DNA of 64,000 nucleotides, taken from the NCBI RefSeq assembly GCF_004146235.1, contig NZ_SELO01000010.1:1-64000 (forward strand), given 5' to 3'. The notes beneath the pieces were generated by a model. It was given only the letters and a program-made list of their open reading frames with translations, did not search any database and was not told where the DNA came from. This document shows positions 56,163 to 64,000 of the stretch, one piece after another (within the stretch, counting starts at the first letter, position 1; the number at the start of each line of letters is the position of its first letter). Source of the stretch: Tropicimonas sp. IMCC6043. GTDB lineage: Bacteria > Pseudomonadota > Alphaproteobacteria > Rhodobacterales > Rhodobacteraceae. Both the position numbers and the translations under genes were made by a program.

Positions 56163-56597
56163 CGCCATTTCCTTTCTCAAAACGCCAGTGAGCCCCTGAT
56201 GGTCAGGGTCACTCGGGACCTGGCGGATGATTAGACGTCAAAACGCACGAATCCCGTCGCCGGGAACCCGTGAGATGCCGCTCTATAAGGGTGAGTCTCG
56301 GGGAGGGCAAGGAAAAAAGGCCCGTGGAAGCGCGCTGGCTGCGCCATGCACACCGAGAGGGCGATCAGACCGGGTCACGTTCGACCTCGGGAGGGCGTCC
56401 GAAACGACGCAGCGATGCACTTTATGGTGCAACCCGCTGCAACGCTGGTTCTTCCGGCAAGGTCGCAAAACGCCCTCCCTGGGGGGAGGTCGGGCGTGGC
56501 CCGGGCTGATCGCCCTGGCCGGCAGGTGGTGAAGGTGCGCCCGATTATCCTTCGCCCGCGACCACCGCCCCCGCAATTGGGGCCGCCACGTTACTCC
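56163..56597. other. Non-coding interval upstream of rpmC, holds repeat copy A
   Basis: The interval contains the dispersed palindrome-ended repeat at 56358-56516. The remaining about 200 bp before rpmC should hold the promoter of the ribosomal run, since no ribosomal gene precedes it. TTTTGACG at about 56230 on the minus strand is a weak -35-like match; no convincing -10 was found. Confidence 0.5.
56358..56516. repeat. Dispersed intergenic hairpin repeat, copy A
   Basis: Terminal inverted arms (AGGGCGATCAGACCGGGTCA and further, paired with the complement ending CTGATCGCCCT) enclose an inner GGGAGGGCG / CGCCCTCCC stem and a core with GGTGCAACC and GGCAAGGTCGCAAAACG shared with copies B and C. 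Confidence 0.85.
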
Positions 56598-56888
56598 TCA
56601 GCGGCAGCTTTCACAGGCCGAATAGCCATGCTCGGCAATGGCGTCGGCCTCTTCCCGACCCGATAGCTTGACGAGCCGCCCGCCGGACAGCTTGGCAAAG
56701 TATTCGCCGCTCTGCTTGTGTTGGACGACCTCGATATTCGCCGCCATGGTCTCCTCCAGGAAACGATCGATCCGGGCCCGGCCCGCTTCGGAAGACAGCG
56801 CATAGATGAGAAAGAACAGGAGCCCGACACAGCCCACGATCGTGACGAGGACAGTCGGCTTCTGCCGCGTGTGGTCGTCCCAAAGCAT
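56598..56888 (-). CDS. Hypothetical single-span membrane protein
   Basis: A 96-residue protein: one transmembrane helix (VLVTIVGCVGLLFFLIYAL) near residues 13-31, then a helical and beta-like soluble tail with YFAKLSGGRLVKL and two Cys near the end (SACESCR). No family recognised. It points toward rpmC but is separated from it by the repeat interval. Confidence 0.6.
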   Translation of the reverse strand: MLWDDHTRQKPTVLVTIVGCVGLLFFLIYALSSEAGRARIDRFLEETMAANIEVVQHKQSGEYFAKLSGGRLVKLSGREEADAIAEHGYSACESCR

Positions 56889-57100
56889 CGCGCGCCCCCT
56901 TTTCGCCGGACTGACCGGGCAATGCTACCAGATCCGTCGCGATCTGCCCAACATCCGCGACGTCCGGCGTGGGGCGGGCGGACCGGCACTTCGTTCGTCC
57001 GCAAGATCGATCCGGGACGCATCTCCCTTCTGCCGCCCCAAGACTCGACATGTGACGCATCCAAACTAGACTTTGGCATCTGTTTAGCAGGGAGGCTACA

Positions 57101-58681
57101 ATGTTAAGATTAACGACTGTCACCGCAGTCGCTGTGTGCGCGTTGGTAGGTTTTGCTTCGGCGCAGGAAAACGAGCGTCCGAACATCCTAGTCATCTGGG
57201 GCGACGATATCGGGTGGTCCAACCTGTCCGCCTACAATCATGCGGTGATGGGCTACTCGACACCCAATATCGATCGGATCGCCCAGGAGGGCATCCTCTT
57301 CACCGATCACTATGCCCAACCGAGTTGCACCGCCGGTCGCGCTGCCTTCATCACCGGGCAGTATCCGATCCGCTCTGGCATGACGACGGTTGGCCAGCCT
57401 GGCTCGCCGCTCGGACTTCAGCCGGATTCGCCCACGCTGGCCGAGCTTCTGAAGGCAGAGGGCTATCGCACCGGACAGTTCGGCAAGAACCACCTCGGCG
57501 ACCGGAACGAACATCTTCCGACCAATCACGGCTTCGACGAGTTCTTCGGCAACCTCTATCACCTCAACACGCAGGAAGAAGCCGAGCAGCGCGACTACCA
57601 GCGCTTTGGCGAAGCCTTCTCCGGGTCTCTCGAAGCCTATGAAGAGCGCTTCGGCACGCGCGGCGTGCTGCACAGCTTTGCCACGGAAGAGTTCGACGAG
57701 ACCGAAAGCGAACGCTTCGGCGTCGTCGGCTACCAGACGATTGAGGACACCGGCCCGCTGACGCAGGAGCGGATGAAGACCTTCGACACCGAGGAGATGA
57801 TCCCGCGCGCACTCGATTTCATGGCCGCCTCGCAGGACGCCGGGGATCCCTTTTTCGTCTGGCTGAACACCAGTCGGATGCACCTCTACACGCGGCTGCG
57901 CGACGAAAGCCGCTATCTCGCGGAGGAGTTCACCCACGAGGAGGACTACTACGGTTCAGGCATGATCGAGCATGACATGGATATCGGTCATGTCTTGGAC
58001 TGGCTGGAAGAGCGCGGGCTGAGCGACAACACCATTGTCTGGTACTCCACCGACAACGGCCCCGAACATGCATCCTGGCCGCATGGCGGCACGACACCGT
58101 TCCGCGGCGAGAAGATGACGACCTATGAAGGCGGCATCCGCGTGCCTTCCGTGATCCGCTGGCCTGGCGTCTTGCCCGAGGGCGTGACGAAAAACGGCAT
58201 TCAGGCGCATCAGGACATGTTCACGACGCTTGCCGTGGCAGCCGGGATCGAAGATCCGGTGGCACGCGTGCGGGAAGAGATGGACCAGTATATCGACGGC
58301 GTGAACAACCTGCCCTACTGGCTGGGCGAGGCAGAGCAATCGGCGCGCAACCACATCTTCCACTACTATGAAAGCCAGCTCACCGCCGTGCGGATGGGTC
58401 CGTGGAAGTTCCACTTCTCCACCAAGGAGGATTACTACGCCAACGTGGTTGCCCGCACGATGCCACTCATCTTCAACATTCGCTCGGACCCGTACGAGAG
58501 CTACGACAGCATCGACAGCTACGGGCACCTGACCCAAAAGATCTCATGGCTGTTCCAACCCATGAGCGTGCTGATGGGCGAGCACCTGCAATCCCTCGCC
58601 GACTACCCGCCGGTCCAGGGCGGCTCGTCCTTCGACATGTCGAACGTTGTCGAAGAGTTCATCAACAAGGCGCGGCAATAG
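57101..58681 (+). CDS. Secreted Cys-type arylsulfatase family protein
   Basis: A 526-residue sulfatase with a signal peptide ([21 protein letters not shown]). Metal ligands begin in [15 protein letters not shown]. The formylglycine motif [13 protein letters not shown] (CxAxR) carries the Cys that must be oxidised by a formylglycine-generating enzyme, which is not in this window. TVGQPGS and a C-terminal [23 protein letters not shown]-type segment complete the family pattern. GGGAGG precedes the ATG. It probably desulfates an extracellular organic sulfate. It stands alone, followed by a terminator. Confidence 0.92.
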   Translation: MLRLTTVTAVAVCALVGFASAQENERPNILVIWGDDIGWSNLSAYNHAVMGYSTPNIDRIAQEGILFTDHYAQPSCTAGRAAFITGQYPIRSGMTTVGQPGSPLGLQPDSPTLAELLKAEGYRTGQFGKNHLGDRNEHLPTNHGFDEFFGNLYHLNTQEEAEQRDYQRFGEAFSGSLEAYEERFGTRGVLHSFATEEFDETESERFGVVGYQTIEDTGPLTQERMKTFDTEEMIPRALDFMAASQDAGDPFFVWLNTSRMHLYTRLRDESRYLAEEFTHEEDYYGSGMIEHDMDIGHVLDWLEERGLSDNTIVWYSTDNGPEHASWPHGGTTPFRGEKMTTYEGGIRVPSVIRWPGVLPEGVTKNGIQAHQDMFTTLAVAAGIEDPVARVREEMDQYIDGVNNLPYWLGEAEQSARNHIFHYYESQLTAVRMGPWKFHFSTKEDYYANVVARTMPLIFNIRSDPYESYDSIDSYGHLTQKISWLFQPMSVLMGEHLQSLADYPPVQGGSSFDMSNVVEEFINKARQ

Positions 58682-58756
58682 GCCGGCCCATCCGCGGCGG
58701 GGCGCCACCTGCGTTCCGCCCGGATGAGGTCATGCCGATCGCCTGATCGTCAAAGG

Positions 58757-58786
58757 AAGGAGCGGCGCGACCCGGCGCCGCTCCTT
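58757..58786 (+). terminator. Intrinsic terminator after the sulfatase gene
   Basis: A perfect 12-bp stem, AAGGAGCGGCGC with its complement and a 6-base loop, 76 bp after the stop. The T-rich side (CTCCTTCGCTTCG) is moderate. Confidence 0.7.
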
Positions 58787-58915
58787 CGCTTCGGGATGAC
58801 CATCCAGCCGGCAATCGCCGGCCGGAGCGGCAGGATGCCATGAAGGGGCTTGGTGCGTTCGGATGACCCCGAGACCGGAAGGCGCGGCCCTTTTCCGACT
58901 TCGGCCCCGCGCTGG

Positions 58916-59236
58916 TCAAGCCGGTTCGGCGTCCGGGGCGAAAACGCCTTCCTCCCGCAGGGCAAAGAGAAACTCGTGGATATCGATGTCCGGCGCCGCG
59001 ACGACCTTGTAGGCGGCGGGGATCGTCTTCGCCAGTTCGGTCTCCCGAAAGGCCAGCATCGCCTCGCGTGACTTCCAGACATAGAAGCCGCCGTAGTGAT
59101 TGGGCTTGTTGAGCTTCAGGTAGAACTTCTGGACCAGGCCATCGATTGCGCGGAACTGCGGCGCGCGCGCTTCGGCGACGGCCATCACCTCATCCTCGGA
59201 AAGCGACGTTTCGAACTGAACGAATTGAACGAACAT
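58916..59236 (-). CDS. YdhR-like putative monooxygenase (ABM-type fold)
   Basis: A 106-residue protein starting MFVQFVQFETSLSEDEVM. The pattern LVQKFYLKLNKPNHYGGFYVWKSREAMLAFRETELAKTIPAAYKV matches YdhR/antibiotic-biosynthesis-monooxygenase-like proteins with a ferredoxin-like fold. Metal-free oxygenase or stress role is known for relatives, not proven here. Divergent from the LysR gene with a 129-bp gap, so LysR probably controls it. Confidence 0.78.
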   Translation of the reverse strand: MFVQFVQFETSLSEDEVMAVAEARAPQFRAIDGLVQKFYLKLNKPNHYGGFYVWKSREAMLAFRETELAKTIPAAYKVVAAPDIDIHEFLFALREEGVFAPDAEPA

Positions 59237-59365
59237 TGTGTTTCTCCTGTTCCCGGGATGCCGCGGCTGGCATCGCCTCCGTGAAACCAGCATGCCCTGT
59301 TTTCTTTTGCCCCGGAATCCGCCAAGTTCGTAAGGTCAGCTTGCAAAAACGGACAGGGGGCCAGG

Positions 59366-60346
59366 ATGCCCAGGACGACCGAGTTGCAGACCACCCACCG
59401 GGTCCTCGAGTGGAACGACCTTGCCGTCATTCTGGCGATTGGCCGGTCCGGCAGCCTGTCGGGGGCCGCGCGTTCCCTGGGCAAGACCCACAGCACGGTG
59501 TTTCGAAGGATCAAGGCGATCGAGGAGAAGGTCGGCGTGCGCTTCTTCGATGCCTTCGACAGCGGCTACGTTCCGACCGATGCGGGGCGCTCCGCGATCG
59601 CCTGTGCGGAGCGTATCGAGGGCGAGGTGCACGCCCTGGGGATCGAGGTTCTGGGGCTGGACGAGAAACTCGGCGGCCGGGTCCGGGTCACCTGCCCCGA
59701 GGCATTTGCCGAGGACCACGCGCCCGGGCTGATGGCGGGCTTCATCCGCAGGCATCCCGAGATCAGGATCGACGTGAGCCCCGGCCATGGCGCCGTCGAT
59801 CTCAACCGGCGCGAAGCGGAGATCGCCATCCGCGCGACGCGGAAACCGCCGGACACCGCCTTCGGCCGCAAGATCTGTCCATTCCGTTTCGCGCTCTATG
59901 CCAGCCCGGACTACATCGGGAACGCGCCGGAGCAACCACTGGCCGACCACCCGTTCTGCATGATCGAGGGGACGGTGAACTGGCTGATCCCCACGATCTG
60001 GAAGACCCGCGAAGATGGAGAGGATCGCGCCGTCTTCCAGTGCCGGGCCTCGCGCGCCGTTCAGAACGCCGCCGCCGAAGGTCTCGGACTGACCTGCCTG
60101 CCCTGCTACGTGGGCGACCCCGATCCTCGCCTCGTCCGTGTCTCGGATCCGATCGAAAGCATCGACATGGACCTTTGGGTGATCACCCATCCCGAGCTGC
60201 GGAACACCGCGCGCGTGCGGTCGCTGATGGCCTTTCTCTACGAGGAACTGGCCGCGCAGGCCGACCTCTGGGGAGGACGGACGACGTCGACCGGCGCGCA
60301 CAACCTGCTACGGCGAAAGGGATGGGACCCGACGGCGCGCGAATAG
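59366..60346 (+). CDS. LysR-family transcriptional regulator
   Basis: A 326-residue regulator. The N-terminal HTH is WNDLAVILAIGRSGSLSGAARSLGKTHSTVFRRIKAIEEKVGVRFFD, followed by YVPTDAGR and a substrate-binding domain (VRVTCPEAFAEDHAPGLMAGF...RREAEIAIRATRKPPD). AGGGGG precedes the ATG. It is divergent from the YdhR-like gene, the usual layout of a LysR target pair. A basic C-terminal tail (NLLRRKGWD) is longer than typical. Confidence 0.88.
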   Translation: MPRTTELQTTHRVLEWNDLAVILAIGRSGSLSGAARSLGKTHSTVFRRIKAIEEKVGVRFFDAFDSGYVPTDAGRSAIACAERIEGEVHALGIEVLGLDEKLGGRVRVTCPEAFAEDHAPGLMAGFIRRHPEIRIDVSPGHGAVDLNRREAEIAIRATRKPPDTAFGRKICPFRFALYASPDYIGNAPEQPLADHPFCMIEGTVNWLIPTIWKTREDGEDRAVFQCRASRAVQNAAAEGLGLTCLPCYVGDPDPRLVRVSDPIESIDMDLWVITHPELRNTARVRSLMAFLYEELAAQADLWGGRTTSTGAHNLLRRKGWDPTARE

Positions 60347-60700
60347 CCACGCTCGACGCGCATCTGAAATTCCGGGAGGTCGAGATCTGCCCGGCATCCT
60401 CGATGACGGGAGGATAGGCGACCGGACGCAGCCACACCTGGCCTCGGGAGGGCGCGCGCGCCTGCGGGACGAGGCACTTGATGGTGCAACCAACTGCCAC
60501 GGCGATTCTTCTGGCAAGGTCGCAAAACGCCCTCCCGGGGGACTGAGGAGGGACCGTGGCCGCAGTGGAGCCGCATACGCCGACGAAGGGCGTGCCCCGG
60601 GCTGGTCGCCCGGACCGACAAGCGGAGAGGGCGCGCTTTGCATTCCTGCATCCGCGACTGGAACCATTTTCCGTCAGCCTACCGTAGCGCGACCTTGGAG
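60347..60700. other. Non-coding interval with dispersed repeat copy B
   Basis: Lies between the convergent lysR and cytochrome c genes. About 200 of its 354 bp are a diverged copy of the hairpin repeat; no other structure or gene is evident. Confidence 0.6.
60417..60613. repeat. Dispersed intergenic hairpin repeat, copy B (diverged)
   Basis: Shares the CTCGGGAGGGCG arm, the GATGGTGCAACCAACTGCC core, and GGCAAGGTCGCAAAACGCCC with copies A and C, and ends GCCCCGGGCTGGTCGCCC. An insertion of about 40 bp lies in the right arm and the left outer arm is degenerate. Confidence 0.75.
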
Positions 60701-61267
60701 TTAGGGCACCAGGTCCCTGAGCTCCCCCGGGATATCGTCTTTCGAGATCTCGGACTGCACATCCGCATCGTGGACGAAGGCGACGATGTCAGCCAATTCC
60801 TGGCCATTCAACGCAATCATCTCGCCTAGCAGGTCTTCCTGCATCTGGGCCATAGCCGGTGCGCCGCGCCACATGCGGGCTGCGAATTCAAACGCGTTCA
60901 TAGGTTGCGCCATGTCTGCAGCGTCAAACGATGGTCCAACCGCGCCGCCCACTCCATTCACGGAGTGGCAAACAATGCAGCCCTTTTTCATGAAGGCCTC
61001 CGCACCGCGATGACTGTCCATCGTCGGCACGACGAGGCCGATGTCCATCAGAAAGTCCATCGTCCGACGCATGTCTTCTTCCGACACATCGTCCATCGCT
61101 TCGAAATCATGTTCATGATCGTGGCCCGCATGCATCTCACGCATGACGTCCAGCGTATGGGTGGCCGTTGGCTCGTCATGGCTATGATCACCGCTTCCCT
61201 CCGCGTATGAGATAGTCGCACAAAGTAGAGCAGGAATGGCGGTCAACAGTAGCTTGACAAATTGCAT
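60701..61267 (-). CDS. His-rich monoheme cytochrome c, periplasmic
   Basis: A 188-residue protein starting MQFVKLLLTAIPALLCAT (signal peptide). The mature N-terminus is rich in His, Asp and Glu (GDHSHDEPTATH, MHAGHDHEHDFEAMDD), suggesting metal binding. A class I heme site CIVCH appears around residue 100, followed by GGAVGPSFDAADMAQPM and further Met residues that could provide the axial ligand. A periplasmic electron-transfer or metal-sensing role is inferred. It is convergent with the LysR gene and alone. Confidence 0.8.
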   Translation of the reverse strand: MQFVKLLLTAIPALLCATISYAEGSGDHSHDEPTATHTLDVMREMHAGHDHEHDFEAMDDVSEEDMRRTMDFLMDIGLVVPTMDSHRGAEAFMKKGCIVCHSVNGVGGAVGPSFDAADMAQPMNAFEFAARMWRGAPAMAQMQEDLLGEMIALNGQELADIVAFVHDADVQSEISKDDIPGELRDLVP

Positions 61268-61534
61268 GGACGCCCCCTTTCGGCTCGTCGCATTCAGTCG
61301 CGCGATCGATACCGCTTCCAAGATGCCCGTGCAGTGAAGCAATACCTGATCGCCGTGTCCTCAATTCATACCATACTCGCGCGGTCGCTCAAACTCTTGC
61401 GCCTGCAGTCTGCTTCCGGGCGCTTATCAACCTCCGGCCTGCGCTCGGTTTGGCATCTGACAGGAACGCTCAGATGTCCTCCAAGCCGGCAACCCGCCCC
61501 ACCCCTCACCCGTCCTCGAACCCACCAACTTTGG

Positions 61535-61587
61535 TCCGGGCGACCAACCCGGGCCGCGCCCGACCCTTCTCCCCCCGGGAGGACGCC
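61535..61587. repeat. Dispersed intergenic hairpin repeat, half copy D
   Basis: TCCGGGCGACCAACCCGGGC and onward to GGGAGGACGCC match the reverse complement of the right arm of copies A and C. The core and other arm are missing. Confidence 0.65.
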
Positions 61588-61681
61588 TTGGCGATGTCAA
61601 TCACCGCACATTCCTTGTTCGGGGCTTTGGGAGAAACCGCAGACCACAAGCGCCGCGGGCATCGAACCATCTCGCGACAGC

Positions 61682-61839
61682 AGGGCGATCAGACCGGGCC
61701 ACGCCCGACCTCGGGAGGGCGCTCGCGCGGACGGGGCGAGGCACTTCATGGTGCAACCAACTGCCACGCCGGTTCTTCTGGCAAGGTTGCAAAACGCCCT
61801 CCCTGGGGGGAGGTCGGGCGTGGCCCGGGCTGGTCGCCC
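61682..61839. repeat. Dispersed intergenic hairpin repeat, copy C (best preserved)
   Basis: The outer arms of about 30 bp differ at only three pairs (AGGGCGATCAGACCGGGCCA side against CGGGCTGGTCGCCC side). A 7-base bulge separates them from the perfect inner stem GGGAGGGCG (61713-61721) / CGCCCTCCC (61795-61803). The 73-base loop contains CATGGTGCAACCAACTGCCA. Confidence 0.88.
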
Positions 61840-61952
61840 GGGCCGGCGGATGAAGAGGGCGTGACTGGATTTCGTAAGGCAGCCATTGCGGGTGGAGTCT
61901 TCGGCCTAGCACAGCTTCCGTCCACTCTTCCCATTGAGCGGTCATTCACGCC

Positions 61953-62291
61953 TCACCCCTCCTCAAACCCACCCCGATACCCGCCTTCCCCGGAACCGGG
62001 ATAGAGCACCGCCCGCGGGCTCTGCCGTCCCGCCTCCTGTGCGGCGGCGAAGCGGCGGGCGATGTCCTCGAACTCGCGGCGCATCTGCTCGACCGAGCGG
62101 CCGTCGAACCGTTCGATCATCTCCAGGTCGCGCATCGAGACCACGGCGGCGAAAGGGCGGCCGTGTTTGGTCAGCAGGATGCGTTCGGGGACATGGGCGA
62201 CCCGCGCGGTCCACCGGGCGATCTGCGTGCGGAAATCGCTGAGCGGGATCATGTGGGTCTTGACGGTCGGGTTGGGCAGCATCTCGGGCAT
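61953..62291 (-). CDS. Phd/YefM-family antitoxin without adjacent toxin
   Basis: A 112-residue protein. IPLSDFRTQIARWTARV and ILLTKHGRPFAAVVSMRDLEMIER match the Phd/YefM DNA-binding and dimerisation domain. The C-terminus (about 55 residues, EQMRREFEDIARRFAAAQEAGRQ...GGYRGGFEEG) is longer and Gly-rich. No RelE, YoeB or Doc toxin gene lies next to it on either side, so it is either an orphan or a regulator. ATG at 62282 is an alternative start. Confidence 0.75.
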   Translation of the reverse strand: MPEMLPNPTVKTHMIPLSDFRTQIARWTARVAHVPERILLTKHGRPFAAVVSMRDLEMIERFDGRSVEQMRREFEDIARRFAAAQEAGRQSPRAVLYPGSGEGGYRGGFEEG

Positions 62292-62690
62292 GGGCACATC
62301 TGACCCCGCCAAGGTTTCGGAGCGGTTAACCGGGCGGGCGTCGGCGAGGCCGGGTGCGCGTCTTCGGTCTGTCTTTCGGTCGAAACCGGGGGACGGATTG
62401 ACCGAAATCGCGTGCAATCCGGGATTCCGGGCGGTTGCGACGTGTGTCGCGAGGCGGAACCGGTCGAAACTCCGGTCCTGTCGGTCGGGACATGGGTCTA
62501 AGCCGTACCCGGTTTCGTGCATTCTGACCGAAAGCCGGGCACAAAGTCCGGCCCTTTTCGACAATACGGGCCGAAGCGCCTGTTTTCGCGCCGTTTTCGG
62601 CTTCGACGACCCGGGGCACACGCAAACCGTAGGCGGATCGTGGAAAGCAAGTTATGCTCAACGAAATGTGATAAGCAGGGAGTATCAGAC
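62292..62690. other. 399-bp non-coding interval with recurring GACCGAAA/TTTCGGTC motif
   Basis: At least four occurrences of CGGTCGAAA or its complement: TTTCGGTCGAAA (about 62371), TTGACCGAAAT (about 62399), CGGTCGAAAC (about 62462) and TGACCGAAAGC (about 62527). It lies between the antitoxin gene and the AGCS transporter and should hold both promoters. No known riboswitch pattern was recognised. Confidence 0.5.
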
Positions 62691-64000
62691 GTGGGCCTTC
62701 TCGAAAGCTTCTTCGGTCTCATCGGAGACCTGACCTGGGGGTGGTCGCTCATCCCCCTCCTCGTCATTTTCGGCATCTTCATCACCGCACTGACCCATTT
62801 CGTTCAGTTCCGGTTCTTCAAGCGGATGTTCCGGGTGCTTTCGTCGAAAAACCAGTCGGGCGACCCCAATGCGATTTCCGCCCGCGAAGCGCTTCTGATC
62901 TCGGTCGGCGGCCGGGTTGGCGGCGGCAACATCGCCGGCGTCGCCGTCGCGATCACGCTTGGCGGCCCCGGCGCCGTCTTCTGGATGTGGGCGATCGCGC
63001 TGGTCGGCATGGCCACGAGCCTCGTCGAATGCTCGCTCGCGCAGCTCTACAAGCGCCGCCAGCCGGATGGCATGTTCCGCGGCGGCCCGGCCCGCGCCAT
63101 CCTGCACGGGCTCGGAGAGGAATTTAACTGGCTCGCGGTGATCTATTCGGTCTGCCTGATCGCCGCTTTCGGCCTTGGTTTCAATGCCTTCCAGGGCAAC
63201 ACCGTCGCCGGCGCGGTCCAGGAGAGTTTCGGTCTCAGCCGCTTCATCACCGGCGCCGCTCTGGCCGTCGTCTCGGGCATCATCGTCTTCGGCGGCATCC
63301 ACCGCATCGCCAAGGCCGCGGATGTCGTGGTTCCGATCATGGCCGTGACCTACATCGCGATGGCGCTGGTCGTCATCCTGCTCAACATCGTGCACCTGCC
63401 CGGCGTGCTCTGGACGATCTTCACCAATGCCTTCGGCATCGAACAGGCAGTCGGCGGCGGCATGGGCGCGGCGATCGCGCAGGGTCTCCGGCGCGGCCTC
63501 TTCTCCAACGAGGCGGGGCTCGGCTCGGCACCGAACGTGGCCGCGACCGCGGATGTCCGCCACCCGATCAGCCAGGGCATCACCCAGAGCTTCTCGGTCT
63601 TCATCGACACGATATTCATCTGCTCCTGCACCGCCTTCATCATCCTTCTGGGTGATGTCTACGTTCCGGGCGCCGAGGGTATCGACGGCATCGTGCTCAC
63701 CCAGCAATCGCTGGCCTCGCATCTTGGCAGCTGGTCGCAATACCTTCTGGCCTTCATGATCATGCTCTTCGCCTTCAGCTCGATCATCTACAACTACTAC
63801 CTCGGTGAGAACGCCCTCACGATCATCACCAAGAACCCGATGGCGCTGACCATCCTTCGCGTGGTCATCATCGGCGTTGTCTTCCTCGGCGCCACCGCAC
63901 CCGGCGCGACGGCGGTGTTCTTCTTCTCCGATCCGCTGATGGGCGTCCTGGCGCTCGTGAACCTCGTGGTGATCATGATGCTGCTGCCGGCGGTTCTGCG
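62691..64000 (+). CDS. Alanine/glycine:cation symporter (AGCS family), 3'-truncated by window
   Basis: An open frame of 436 codons running off the window end. The start is GTG at 62691 (AGGGAG 7 bases upstream), because no ATG precedes the first conserved helix. Residues SFFGLIGDLTWGWSLIPLLVIFGIFITALTHFVQFRFF are the AGCS N-terminus. ISVGGRVGGGNIAGVAVAIT carries the signature GGxxGxGNxxGVA, and LFSNEAGLGSAPN is the second family motif. It imports alanine, glycine or related amino acids with Na+ or H+. The C-terminal end is unseen. Confidence 0.92.
   Translation, partial: MGLLESFFGLIGDLTWGWSLIPLLVIFGIFITALTHFVQFRFFKRMFRVLSSKNQSGDPNAISAREALLISVGGRVGGGNIAGVAVAITLGGPGAVFWMWAIALVGMATSLVECSLAQLYKRRQPDGMFRGGPARAILHGLGEEFNWLAVIYSVCLIAAFGLGFNAFQGNTVAGAVQESFGLSRFITGAALAVVSGIIVFGGIHRIAKAADVVVPIMAVTYIAMALVVILLNIVHLPGVLWTIFTNAFGIEQAVGGGMGAAIAQGLRRGLFSNEAGLGSAPNVAATADVRHPISQGITQSFSVFIDTIFICSCTAFIILLGDVYVPGAEGIDGIVLTQQSLASHLGSWSQYLLAFMIMLFAFSSIIYNYYLGENALTIITKNPMALTILRVVIIGVVFLGATAPGATAVFFFSDPLMGVLALVNLVVIMMLLPAVL

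Larger units (their letters stand above)
61268..61952. other. 685-bp non-coding interval with repeat copies D and C
   Basis: Holds a half copy of the hairpin repeat (61535-61587) and a full copy (61682-61839). Frames through it translate repeat arms in several phases, so they are not credible genes. The promoter of the cytochrome c gene should be near 61300. Confidence 0.6.

Noticed and set aside
56346-61945. Short open frames within hairpin repeat copies (for example minus-strand ones ending near WQLVAP)
   Set aside because: The same sequence recurs in every copy and in several phases and is explained by the repeat. No start signals accompany them.
62292-62690. Glycine riboswitch upstream of the AGCS transporter
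   Set aside because: The conserved glycine-aptamer pattern was looked for and not found; only the repeated GACCGAAA motif is present.

Overview
The window is a high-GC chromosomal segment from an alphaproteobacterium, most likely a marine Rhodobacteraceae (Roseobacter-group) member. The main support is the gene content: a spc-type ribosomal cluster of alphaproteobacterial type, hflK-hflC-DUF2065-htrA, purA next to a DUF2842 gene, secG-pyrG, a fused DUF442/sulfide:quinone oxidoreductase in a persulfide operon, a deoC plus two-domain ALDH16 locus, and urate/allantoate catabolism. Assignments rest on reading protein motifs; no database search was run.

Layout. 1-2421: an amidase gene, then a gene split by a complete ISAs1-family insertion sequence (825-2045; 20-bp inverted ends, exact 10-bp target duplication). 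2411-15050: a LysR/MDR-oxidoreductase divergent pair, the membrane-protease operon (hflK-hflC-DUF2065-htrA), glutathione reductase, rpiA, a MarR regulator divergent from a membrane protein with operator-like palindromes, sdaA, a DMT exporter and thiamine pyrophosphokinase. 15191-19852: one gene for a 1553-residue, very acidic protein with about 18 degenerate repeats of about 37 residues between conserved-looking ends. 19937-26301: DUF2842, purA, secG, pyrG, a charge-polarised secreted protein and an aldo/keto reductase. 26395-34394: a divergent EF-G paralogue lacking the usual switch I and catalytic His, then a sulfide/persulfide operon (DUF2892, two YeeE/YedE permeases, MBL persulfide dioxygenase, DUF442-SQR, SulP). 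34514-43945: a glycosyltransferase, deoC-membrane protein-ALDH16, urate hydroxylase and allantoicase, and a membrane glycosyltransferase.

43955-56162 (minus strand) is the most unusual part. Ribosomal genes rpmC to rpmD run in the classical order, then rpmD is followed by a strong intrinsic terminator. About 5 kb of unrelated genes follow (histidine phosphatase, a small secreted protein, a GDPD with membrane domain, a PLA2-like protein, a RES/Xre toxin-antitoxin pair) before the order resumes with rplO-secY. secY ends in its own terminator and is followed by a phytochelatin-synthase-like gene, not by adk-rpsM. No rplP lies immediately upstream of rpmC.

56163-64000 is accessory in character: a Cys-type sulfatase, a YdhR-like protein divergent from a LysR regulator, a His-rich monoheme cytochrome c, an orphan Phd/YefM antitoxin and the 5' part of an AGCS amino-acid symporter. 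Three full copies and one half copy of a palindrome-ended intergenic repeat of about 160 bp are scattered here, one of them just upstream of rpmC.

The observations most worth following are the broken ribosomal operon, the acidic repeat giant protein, the dispersed hairpin repeat and the degenerate EF-G paralogue. No CRISPR array, tRNA, rRNA or recognisable riboswitch was seen.
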